From the NCBI GenBank assembly GCA_000934385.1, contig KN880437.1, positions 288,042-342,363 of the forward strand: DNA of 54,322 nucleotides, written 5' to 3'. Under the pieces are notes generated by a model. That model worked only from the letters and a program-made list of their open reading frames with translations. It was not told where the DNA came from and did not search any database. Shown one piece after another: positions 1 to 9,700 of this stretch. The DNA is from Cylindrobasidium torrendii FP15055 ss-10 (taxonomy: Eukaryota; Basidiomycota; Agaricomycetes; Agaricales; Physalacriaceae). The position numbers were made by a program, and so were the translations under genes. The number at the start of each line of letters is the position of its first letter. The first letter of the stretch is position 1.

Positions 1-150
1 CATCATATACCGTGCTACTGGGGTCTCCAACTCTTGTACTTAAGTAGACATATATGGCTCGGGTCGGGACCCATTTGGGTTGTTGCCAACTCGCCGAGCG
101 GCCGATGTATTCAACTACATGGGTTTCGGCACCCCATCCGTGCAGTTCCT

Positions 151-248
151 TGTCCAAACTTGGCGCCGGCTTCGCCTGCGGCGGGCTGATGTTTGTCCAA
201 ACTAGGACCAGGCCGTGGGCCCTTCGGGCCCACCTTTTTGTCCAAACC
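151..248. repeat. three TGTCCAAAC units spaced about 44 bp
   Basis: Copies of TGTCCAAAC[TC] start at 151, 194 and 239 (spacing 43 and 45 bp). The GC-rich spacers can fold; the second spacer contains a perfect 8-bp stem with a 3-nt loop at 215-233 (GTGGGCCC, TTC, GGGCCCAC). The repeated word plus hairpin suggests a short degenerate tandem array or a transposon end. Function unknown. Confidence 0.5.
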
Positions 249-312
249 GGGATCAATCATGTACGCCTACTAACGGGGGTCCTCCCGTTGCCCACTGTCA
301 GTGCCTCGCAGC

Positions 313-331
313 ATAATAATAATAATAATAT
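313..331. repeat. (ATA)n microsatellite
   Basis: About six consecutive ATA triplets, a simple sequence repeat just downstream of the GC-rich repeat cluster. Confidence 0.8.
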
Positions 332-494
332 TACGGCGTGATCCTAAAGAGAACCTGCCGAGCGCAGTCTTCCACTGCCGAGGATCCTTCCCTACCGAGG
401 GGTCGGGCCCGGACAGCTTCCAAAAGCGCCTCGTTGCAAGCATTCTTGCGTAGAAGTGTGAACTATCTAAGTCTAACTAGTAAGTAACCATGCC

Positions 495-667
495 TCACAG
501 GACCTCCGTGTCGTCGTCCGCCACCCACTCCATTGGCATGGCGCTCATGCACCCGAAGACCTTCCCGGTGTGATAGGCCAGCCTCGCCAATTCGCGTAGC
601 ATCCCGGGGGACCCCTCCGACAGTACTGATCGCAATAGTGTGCGCGCCCTACCTCGGCATACATTTC
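495..667 (-). pseudogene. possible 3' coding remnant
   Basis: A minus-strand frame of about 57 codons without a plausible upstream start ends at a TGA at 495-497. The translation is protein-like (it contains GMLRELARLAYHTGKVFG, then an acidic ADDDTEVL end) and lies just downstream of the adenylosuccinate lyase 3' end. It may be the last exon of a lost gene or a transposon fragment. The family is not recognised, and it could be a chance open frame. Confidence 0.25.
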
Positions 668-716
668 AACAATAACAGTTACATTTTTTTTCACTTGGTC
701 TTCTAACATACATCGT

Positions 717-2526
717 CTAAACATTCAAGTCGACCTTGACCGACTTCTGAATTGCCTGCTGCAACTCCTCAGACGCTACTGCAGGTTGCACCCAATCCTT
801 CAAAAATGCATCCACCTGCTCCGGAGCGCGGCCAATGAAGCTTGCTGGGTCCAACAGCGTGTCCAGCTCATCCTTGATGGGGTCAAAGTACGCATCTTTA
901 CGCACCCTGTCAATGAGGTCGTTCTCCAAACCCAGCTGCTTGACCTGGTACCCCGCTTCATGCGAGAGGACACGAATTTTCTCGTGTGCCTCTTGGCGGT
1001 CGCCACCCTTCTTGACGATAGCCATGATGATGTTTTCGGTGGCCATGAAGGGGAGTTCTTGCGCAATGCGGCGCGCAATAACTTTAGGGTAGACAACAAG
1101 CCCTTCGGAAACATTCGTCAGGGTGGAAATGACAATGTCGGCCGTAAGGAATGCCTCAGGAAGCGAGATGCGACGGTTAGCGCTATAAAGTACTTTGGTT
1201 AATTGCTGTTTTCATTTGGTGGTATCGTGACGTACCTATCATCCAGAGTTCGCTCGAACCATTGGACACTGGAGGTCATCAATGCATTTTGCTGGATCAC
1301 CATGAGATGGCGAGCGAGACTGCAGACACGCTCGGAACGCATAGGGTTACGCTTGTATGCCATGGCGGACGATCCGATTTGGGTCGACTCGAAAGGTTCT
1401 TCAACTTCCTTAAGGTTGGCCAGAAGACGGAGGTCGGTGGCAATTTTGTGAGCAGTCGCCCCGAGCGAAGCCAAGGGAGCGAGAATATCAATGTCAACCT
1501 TGCGCGAGTAGGTTTGGGACGTGACAGGGTACGCATACTCAAAGCCAGAGAGTTCAGTGACGAGCTTGTCAAGTTCCACGACCTATGAAAAGGTTAGTAA
1601 CCGCATTACCGCTGGTTATTGGTCCTGACCTTGTCATGGTCACCGTCGAATAGAGTCAGGAAGCTAGCTTGCGTGCCAGTGGTTCCCTTCACGCCGCGGA
1701 AGCCAATATCATCGCGTGCACGCTTGAGGTTGCGCAGATCCCAGAGCAATTCTTGAATCCACAATGTAGCACGCTTGCCAACAGTAGTGAGTTGAGCAGG
1801 CTGGAAGTGGGTGAATCCTAGAGTGGGAAGAGCGCGGTATTCCGCGGCGAATGAGGAAAGACGAGTGATGAGGACAGCAAGACCGCGGATGAGATAGCCA
1901 AGGCCTTCACGAAGGAAAATCAGGTCGGCGTTGCTGAGAGGTATTAGGCGTGTAGCGGAGAGTTGGTATATTGTACACACTCTGTCACGTAGCAGGACGT
2001 GGCTCCAAGACTATGGATGACAATTTTCAGGACGGATGGTGCGCATGAGACAGGTTGGAGCGCACTGGATAATGCCCGCGGCGGCGGGGGCGACGGTGCC
2101 AAAGGTGTGCACATGAGCCATAACATCGTGACGACGTTTCTTCTCTTCCTTCGCAGCGATCTCAAATTGCTCTGCGGTGAGTTTCTGTGCGTTGAAGTTA
2201 GAAGACCCAGGAAGACAGGGAGGAGGGTTACACACCAGGTTTGCCTTCATTTGCTCAATTGCTTCATCTGTGATTGGAAGACCGAGCTGTTTTTCCGCAA
2301 TTGCTAAGTTGAGCCATAGCTTTCTCCACGTCTCGAAGCGTTGCTGAAAGCGCAAGGGGTCAAGAAGGTGATAGTGGATGACGAGCGATCAACCCACAGC
2401 CGGGGAAAAGAGGTAGGCCATTTCTTTGCTGGCATAGCGGCTGCAAGAAGTTCAAATGAGTGCTCAAAGCAAAAGCGGAACGTCCGACCTGGATAGCGGC
2501 GTCTGGTAAGTCTCAAATGCGTCCAT
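717..2526 (-). CDS. ADE13: adenylosuccinate lyase
   Basis: Purine-biosynthesis lyase that releases fumarate from SAICAR and from adenylosuccinate; cytosolic homotetramer. Hand-splicing gives a protein of about 480 residues, the usual family length: an N-terminus [20 protein letters not shown], then [18 protein letters not shown], a HDVMAHVH segment, [13 protein letters not shown], and the lyase-superfamily signature [14 protein letters not shown] near the C-terminus. The start at 2526 is chosen because it restores the conserved N-terminal PLSSRYAS segment across the first intron. Introns are about 50 nt; one internal exon is only 30 nt (1981-2010, encoding LGATSCYVT). The next gene starts divergently at 2801, so the two share a 275-bp upstream region. 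The identification is very secure; individual splice sites were inferred by eye. Confidence 0.95.
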
Positions 2527-2800
2527 GATGGAGGTGCGGAGAAGGAATGGAATAATTCAAATTTGACTCGCGGAGAGGAAAGCCGATGGGATCTTATCTT
2601 ATCGTGAACGTGGGAAGTTGTGGCGGGAGGGCGGGATGCGCCCGACGACGGTAGCGGGAGATAGCATGACTATTGGCAGAACATTAACGCAGGAAGTAGA
2701 GGCCAGAAGACAACGCACGCGCCACAGTCGAGGCCGGGCTCGGTCCGATTCCCTTGCCGCGACAACGCGCAGAGCGTGGGCCGATTGAACAAGTCCAACA

Positions 2801-3084
2801 ATGTCCACCATCTCCCCAACACCACAACCGTACCAGGACTGTCTTTCCTGCAGAATAATAGGCGCTGGTACGTTGTCTGGGCTAGGAGTGTATTCGATAT
2901 ATTCTGCCCGGGCAAAGGCGCCTGGTTCGATAATGGGGAAGCGCGCACTTGCGGGTGTCGGAATAGTACTCGTTGCTGCAGGAGTCGGACGTTGGTTCAA
3001 GTGTGTGATGCTTTCGATGTTTTCCGACGTTGTTCACTAATGACTGCTAGGAATCCATTGGCGCCAAAAGAGGACGGTCACTAG
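2801..3084 (+). CDS. DMAC1/Dmo2-like small mitochondrial membrane protein
   Basis: A 77-residue protein encoded by two exons split by a 50-nt intron (3001-3050, containing a CTAATG branch-like sequence). Visible features are a DCLSCR motif at the N-terminus, then a hydrophobic stretch from GAGTLSGLGVYSIYSA and a second one from LAGVGIVLVAAGVGRW, giving a two-helix membrane hairpin. The C-x2-C motif plus Gly-rich first helix resembles the DUF4536 family (human DMAC1, yeast Dmo2), associated with assembly of the distal membrane arm of mitochondrial complex I. The family assignment is from memory of the motif; the role in this fungus is inferred. It is transcribed divergently from adenylosuccinate lyase. 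Confidence 0.7.
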
Positions 3085-3261
3085 CGCGTCAGTCGTACGT
3101 TGATGAGCCGTTGGGATAACCGGTACATGCATGAGACGACGCGCCGTGGATGGACAAACAACGTAATTGGGGTGTATTTGCCCAAGATGAGCGCGTCGTA
3201 AACGCGGAGTTTTGATCGGAATCACAACTTGTCTTGCTTCCATCTTCACGCGTTACCCACG

Positions 3262-4418
3262 ATGGGCAAAAGCAAAAGCAAAAGCAAGGGGCTGAAAAGA
3301 TACGAACCACCTACGGACGAATTCTATATTGAGGTCGTCAATCCTATTGGGATCGACCAAGGCATATCCAATCCTGAATTTCACAAATGCTTGGGAATTT
3401 GGCTCGAGTGTGTATCAGGCATCAAGCCCTTCGCGTTCTGGTACTTTGGAACCATGACCTCGGTTATCGCAGCCTTCGTGGACCAGGAATTTACGGACGA
3501 GCTTAAGAGAAAGCTGTTGGGTGAACATGTCATCGGCGAGCATCTCAGCGCGGTCTTTGAGTATAATTACCGCAATTTCGGAGACCCGGAGCGTGTACTA
3601 CGTGCGTGCTCCCTGCGTACATACACCTACCTTATTCACCTCTTCTTCAGATTGCAAGAAAGGCTCATACGACGTGGTACCACGCCAAGTCTACAATGTC
3701 CCACTTCCTACCAACTACTCTTCGAGCCTGAGATACGACCGTCGATTTGCAATAGTTCCAACCGAGCCTCTATACCCTGACCAACTCGCGGACGAGTCGG
3801 TGCCCATCGCATCCTCATCGGAAGCTTCGACCCCACTCCTACCACCGCCGTGGATGTCTGTAGCAACCTCTGCCACTCTACGGCCTTTAGGTCGTCCCAT
3901 GCCTATATCTACTAGCGGCAAGAATGCGTCCTCGTCTACCAGTGTGAAGGATGAACCTGTGGATGAGAAACTATCCGGCCGTTCGTCTCTGGGCAAGCGC
4001 AAGCGTGCAGACGGAGGTGAGTTCCACATCATACTTATAGACATGGTTCTAACCTTGACCAAAACAAGTGAAAGAAGAGAGCACCGATTCACCGCCTCCA
4101 CCAGAACTACCTCCTCCGAAGAAGCGTGCACCTCGCAATTTGGACGCGTACTTAGCAAAGCTTGTCGCAAAAAAGCAAGGGGGCTCAGCGCCTCCTCTTC
4201 CGGCCCAAAGCGACACAGTCAAAGAAGAAGAGGACTCCAAAGTCAAAGCTGAAGACTCCCTAGGAACACCCCCGCCTCAGAGTCGCCGCCCGCCAGTGCG
4301 GGGTGATGATTCGAAGAAACCGAAGGGACCCCCGCCTATGCGAGGTACGTTGTATCATTTCTGTTACATCGCTTGTACGCTAATGAAGTAATTAGGGCGT
4401 CCTCCCATGCGCCGCTGA
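3262..4418 (+). CDS. hypothetical Lys/Pro-rich nuclear-type protein
   Basis: Four exons join in frame (introns near 3592-3650, 4017-4070 and 4345-4396). The start is placed at 3262 because the product then begins MGKSKSKSKGLKRYEPP; an in-frame Met at 3229 is also possible. An ordered N-terminal part of about 120 residues contains WYFGTMTSVIAAFVDQEFTDELKRKLLG; its fold is not recognised. The rest is disordered, rich in Ser, Pro and Lys, with basic clusters (GKRKRAD, PPKKRAPR) that look like nuclear localisation signals and four V-K-x-E motifs typical of SUMO acceptor sites (VKDE, VKEE twice, VKAE). The C-terminus carries a PPMRGRPPMRR repeat. A nuclear chromatin- or transcription-linked role is inference. 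Confidence 0.75.
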
Positions 4419-4716
4419 TATTTGACCAACACTCCTTATCCTGCATAGCTCTACATGTTTATCTGTACTTTTGAAATAGCTTCCACATGCATCCATTGTT
4501 CCTCTTTTGGAATGTGATCGGCAAAGGATAGTACTCAAGACTCGAGGGCAGCTTCCGCGAACCCAAATTTTTGAGGCCACCTTTGATTATTGGCTGGGCC
4601 AAGGTCATGGCGCGCGCAGATTGAGCAGTGAGTACTATCCTTGATATTAGATACGCAGTAATGAATACCCGTTAGAGTAGGCTAGGGATCACGCCTACTT
4701 GTACCCTTATATAGTT

Positions 4717-6420
4717 TCAACGATATTCCATCCAGTCAGTCCCCTCTATACTTAGCCGAACAGAAATACCCCGTACGGCGCCTGTGGCATCCACCCACCG
4801 CCTCAATATCTCCTTCTTTGCCGTCAAGCCCGATCCCGAATCATCGTCTCGCGCCCAGCACATGTCGAGTTCGCACAGTGGCGGGTCCCAACTTTGCCTC
4901 TCCCGCAAAAAATCAGACAAGCGCCCCAATAGTATGTCTGAGGTGAAACGCATCTTGAGCCGCAAGATGCGAAGCTTTGGTAAGAGCCATCCGCCTGTAT
5001 TGCCCTGAGCAGCGTAGCCAAGAAGGACACCGGCAGTGCTGCTCCCGGTCATCCCTAGCTCCTCGATGTTGGGAAGAGTCGAAAGAATTTCGATGAGAAA
5101 GTTGAGGGTGAGGAAGGGCAAGGTCATAAAGTGGAGGAGTGTCAAGCCGTGTGAGCATCGCTCCATGAATTCGTTCAGCGCGCTCCTAATGTGATGTCTG
5201 TCATCCGTGCCACCCCATTGTTGCGTTGCGGATAGGATGAGCCCCTTCAAATTCGGTGTGACGAAGGTTTTGAGGATGATAGGTATCATGAGCTCGGAAG
5301 CGACTGTGATGGAAAGCGCTTCAAGACTCGGAATAGGAATTTCGGGGAAAGCATCGACTGATGGAAAGTCTAGGAGCTCGAAAGAGAGAGATTTTAAATG
5401 CCTCATAGTTTGAACGCACAGTGCGATACGTGGGATGTTTAGTCGTGCATTGGGGTTCTGTGTGTCCTCCCGCGTAGGCTTCATCACTAGATGTTGCACG
5501 GAAGGTGGAAGCTGAACCTCTAGACGTTCCACACTGACGCGAATCAACTCGACCCGTCGCAAGCGTGGACACTCCTTGAATATGGCTTGAAGAAAAAGCA
5601 GTTCAGGGGGTGCGTGCGAACTGAGAAGCAAAGTCTCGAGTCCGGTGAGCTCTCCGCGAAGAATATCGAGCCCGGAAATGCCTCTTGTGTTGATCTCCAG
5701 GACGAGTGTCTTGATGCGAGGTGCACATGGCAGCAGAATCCACGATAGTTGTGTATTCAGCGGACCGTAAGAGCGCCCCTCCTTGTCCGAAGAACCAATA
5801 TGCACAGTAAGTGGGCAGGTCCCGCTGTGGTATAAATGCATAGCCGCACGTCGGCTTGCTTTGTAGTGATCCCTGAAGATGTACAGCTCTGGGTTGGCAT
5901 CGATGCGAATGTATGACCAGAGGTCAGCAGAGGAATGAATGATTTCTCGCCATCGGCGGCACACAAGGGCCAGAGTCCACAGTGAATGAGGATATGGGCG
6001 AAACCGGGTTTCCCTACCCGCATCTGGGTAGCCTTGGTTAATAGAACAAGCAAACACGCGACGAAGCAACTCTGGAGGTAATCTCCTTAACGGATGCAGG
6101 ATTCGTTCGCAGATGTAGACTGTGTTTGAAGCCGTATCGTTTGTTTTCTGGTCATGAGATTTCGCCGCAGCCAGCATACCGCGGACGTTTGTCTCCTCCT
6201 CGGCAGATGGTGGCTCATTGGTGTGTGTTAGACGATTCAGAACTTGATTGGAAATTAGGACAGCAAGGTCGTTGCTGGTAGCTTCGAGTTCATCAGGGAA
6301 ATGTTGCATCCAGAAATACACGGCAGCGTACGTTTCACCATCTTCATGGCACATTGACAAGGCGTGCTCGCCGACTTTGATGCGAAATACAGTAGGTGTG
6401 CATGTAGTAAACATTAACAA
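4717..6420 (-). CDS. F-box protein with leucine-rich C-terminal region
   Basis: A single uninterrupted frame of 567 residues, unusual in this intron-rich window but common for F-box genes in mushroom fungi. The F-box lies at about residues 110-168: LRRLPPELLRRVFACS, then LWTLALVCRRWREIIHSSADLW. The remainder has many short leucine-rich stretches (LKSLSFELLDFPSV, LKGLILSATQQWGG, LPNIEELGMTGSST) that suggest degenerate leucine-rich repeats for substrate binding. By family knowledge it would act as the specificity subunit of an SCF ubiquitin ligase; the target cannot be read from sequence. F-box/LRR genes are strongly expanded in Agaricomycetes, so no one-to-one orthologue is claimed. Confidence 0.88.
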   Translation of the reverse strand: MLMFTTCTPTVFRIKVGEHALSMCHEDGETYAAVYFWMQHFPDELEATSNDLAVLISNQVLNRLTHTNEPPSAEEETNVRGMLAAAKSHDQKTNDTASNTVYICERILHPLRRLPPELLRRVFACSINQGYPDAGRETRFRPYPHSLWTLALVCRRWREIIHSSADLWSYIRIDANPELYIFRDHYKASRRAAMHLYHSGTCPLTVHIGSSDKEGRSYGPLNTQLSWILLPCAPRIKTLVLEINTRGISGLDILRGELTGLETLLLSSHAPPELLFLQAIFKECPRLRRVELIRVSVERLEVQLPPSVQHLVMKPTREDTQNPNARLNIPRIALCVQTMRHLKSLSFELLDFPSVDAFPEIPIPSLEALSITVASELMIPIILKTFVTPNLKGLILSATQQWGGTDDRHHIRSALNEFMERCSHGLTLLHFMTLPFLTLNFLIEILSTLPNIEELGMTGSSTAGVLLGYAAQGNTGGWLLPKLRILRLKMRFTSDILLGRLSDFLRERQSWDPPLCELDMCWARDDDSGSGLTAKKEILRRWVDATGAVRGISVRLSIEGTDWMEYR

Positions 6421-6799
6421 ACAGATACGGCTCAGATATGTAAATTATAGCTATGAAGGCTACAATTCAGACCGTAGCACCTTCGCATCAGTGTCACGAG
6501 AAGATGCCAGAATTTTATGAGCGCATTCAGCCATCTTTTCACAGTCATGAAGATCCAAATGTGCAGAGAAATAGAAATCTATGCCTTTTACATATCTATG
6601 CCTTTACTTGTTTAGATTCGACAACAGAGAAATGAGTGTGGTTTGTGAGTAGGGGTAGATGGGCAGCAAGCGCACGAGCAAGAGAGAGAAGGATTAAGGT
6701 ATAGCCATAAGTAAATGAGTCGACACAGATCCTTCCCCGGAAAAACAGAGATAATCCCAACAGATAGCGCAATAAAACATGGGTCGTAAGTATGCAAGG
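6421..6799. other. intergenic, F-box 5' side to kinesin 3' side
   Basis: The 379 bp upstream of the F-box gene hold no convincing coding sequence; they form its promoter region and the kinesin 3' flank. Confidence 0.5.
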
Positions 6800-9700
6800 T
6801 CATGAGGGCGTTGTCGGCAGCCGTGTCGGGTCAAGCTTTGTGATCCATGAGTGAAGCTCTTTGGCGTTTGGGGCAGCAAGAGCATGCGAGTTGGACGCAG
6901 TGAACAGTGTGAATGTGAACGGTTTCTGGATACCATCAGTTAGTCGAGATCAAGAGTAGAGCAAAAAAAAGTTTACTCCAAGAAGCATTTCCTTGAGTGG
7001 ATCGCTTTCCACATTCGTCCCAACGAGGCTCACGACTCCGATTTCCTCGAGCTCTTTGGAGGACCGATACATATGAAGATATGGTCTATAGAAGTGAGTT
7101 ATCTCGTAGTCCATGCCTAGCGTCAACATACCTGCGGAGAACAAACCAACGACGCTCCCAGATATTCAGGCCAGCATCAGTCAAGATTAGTAGATGACCT
7201 TTCTTTGTGGCACTGTCCCTTGGGGGGCGTTAGTACAAGACGCCGGCATTCAAGTCCCCACATACGTTCGCGCAACAACCTTAGTCTCCGATACCAGCTT
7301 GATACCATCCAGTATTTCCATATCCGCTGTCTTTCTTATCACAGATGAATCGTCGTCGCTGGGATCCTGGCTCAAGATGATCTAAAATGCCCATTAGCTT
7401 CACACCAGACGTGAGACAAACACGATATTTACATCCGCAGGTTGACCAGTATTTCTTGACCACAAATCAAGCGTCTTCTTGACCAAATCCTCTGGCTTCC
7501 ATTGCTGCTCCGCCGAGGGAGGCTTCGGCGGTGTTGCTGCCAGGATGACTCTGATCGCTTGAACGTCTGCGGCCCGTCTCTCCATTGTCACCAGTCGCGT
7601 GTAATCCTCCACCACGCTGATCCCCCGCGGCTTCCAAGAGGACAGCACCTCCTCTCCTCGCACGTACTTCTCTGAGGTGTCTAGCCTCCATAGATCCTTT
7701 GGTGACCTAGTCAATGGCGGAGATAGGCGCACGCTGAACAAAGTGCTCGTCTTCGATAGTATCTTCGTCGAGCCCAAGAACGTGAAGAAGCGACTCGGCG
7801 GGCGAGCATCTCGCGTCTGCATTGTGACCGCAACATCCGCATTGAACTGCACTGGGTCTGCACATGTCGACACAGACACGCTCCAGTTCAGCTGCAGCAA
7901 TACCCGCTGATTTGACGCCGTCACTTTGTTCAACAGAATTGAATCGTGGATACTAGAATCCCAAAGCATCACAGCTTGAAGCTCGCCCGTCCCGTCCGAT
8001 AGGAACTCAACTTTCTGGTCCTTCATCACTGGCAGATTGATCATGGCCTTGTTCGTCGATACATGTATCCTCCCTGTCGCATCCAGCAGACGTAAATTCC
8101 CTACTCGAACCTTCGTGATCTCGATCCAAGGGAATTGCTGCCCGGAATTCGACGAGAGGGTCACCACTAACCGTCTTTGTAGGCCTTGATGTAGACAAAA
8201 TGACCCAGGGTCGATACTCCCTTGAGATACCACAGGCACTGGCGTATACTCCCCATTTGGGGCCAACTCGCACACCTGTACCCAAGCAACGACATCGTGT
8301 ATTTGCTGGACCACAAAGTCATTCTCAGATCGCCTCATCGGAGGAAGGGTTGGCGGTCGGCTTGAGTATTGACTACCTGTCTCCGGTGTAGACGAGCGAC
8401 TCACGCCATTTGAAGGCGGTAGGTGCTTCATCTCCCGCATTTCATCCCATCGTTCGAGGCGTTCGATATAGGTCGGACGCGTCGATGCGAAAAACTCTAC
8501 AGGTGCATACCCTTGTCGGATGTAGGTGAGCACTTTCGCACTGGCCACAATCGAGAAATTGCGTCGGAACTTGAGGTCAGAAAGCGACCCATTTGCATCG
8601 AAGTCAATTGCGCCAGATGGGAAGACCTCTTCTGTCGCTATAGACGGTCCAACGAACGCGGAGAGACGAAGTTGGAGATGGACGGAGGAGAAGTCGAGTG
8701 AATTCAAGCCCTTGACGCTATCGACCGTCACGGAGAATGTGAGCTTGGAACCAGGGAGAATGGATTGCGGAGCTGGTGAGGAAGACCGTGACGACAACTT
8801 TGAGCCATGGCCATTCGAACTTGCATACTTCGACGACGCAACGATACTAACGACCTTGATATCTACCCGACAGGACCCGATAGCTTCTGCTGTGTACCGG
8901 CAGAAGATGGGTACAGTCGAGGAAGAGGACATCTTGCGGGACAGTGGGGCTAGGGATATGAGAGCGTTGCCGATGAAGGAATACTCGGGCGTTGTTGAAT
9001 CGTAGAATGCTTCGTCACTGGAGAAATGCTGGGTATAGGATGGGCGATCGATATATGTCGTGAGATTCCGCATGCGCTGGAGTTGTTGCTGGAGGCGCTC
9101 CAGTGACCAGGTATAGATTGCATTGTGCCGTCGGTCAAGCACTTTGACGGCAACGGCAGGTTGTGTAGTTGAAGCCACCTTGGTATCGGACACATCTCCA
9201 AACTCGTCTAGACCAGCAATGGTGTCTACAGCGGATGTAGGCGCAGCCAAGGACCCGCCAGCTGCAACGGTGAAGTTGTAGGACACGTCCTTTCCCAGCT
9301 CCTTGCTGTAAACGATAAGCATGCAACTTACTAGGCCTCGATTACCCTTACCTGATAATGTTTGCCTCCTTCAATGCGACTGCGGTCGACAGCACGATCT
9401 CCGCCATCGAAAATGAACGATGTGCTCTCCACTTATCCAGCACTCTCCTGATCAACCTGAGCTGCCTGGCAGTATAGATTACTGGCTCATAGTCCATGTC
9501 CGCCAGGTCCTCTTCTCCTCTTGCGCGCGCTTCTATGACCCGCTTCATCTGCGCGCGCACCATCCTCAACTGGTGTTCCATATGGTCCTTCTCTACCCTC
9601 AAATCTTCGGCATCTGGGCTTGTCTCCGCAATGCTTTGCAGTCGATTCTCTAGCTGATTCTGTACATCCTTCAACGGTGTTTCGTTATCAGGACTGCCGA

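Larger units (their letters stand above)
1..716. other. gene-poor left edge with repeats and a coding remnant
   Basis: No intact gene is visible here. The stretch holds three spaced TGTCCAAAC units, a GC hairpin, an (ATA)n microsatellite and a short open frame on the minus strand that looks like the 3' end of a lost gene. The stretch looks like decayed accessory sequence, possibly from a transposon, but no terminal repeat or transposase or reverse-transcriptase motif can be seen. Confidence 0.4.
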
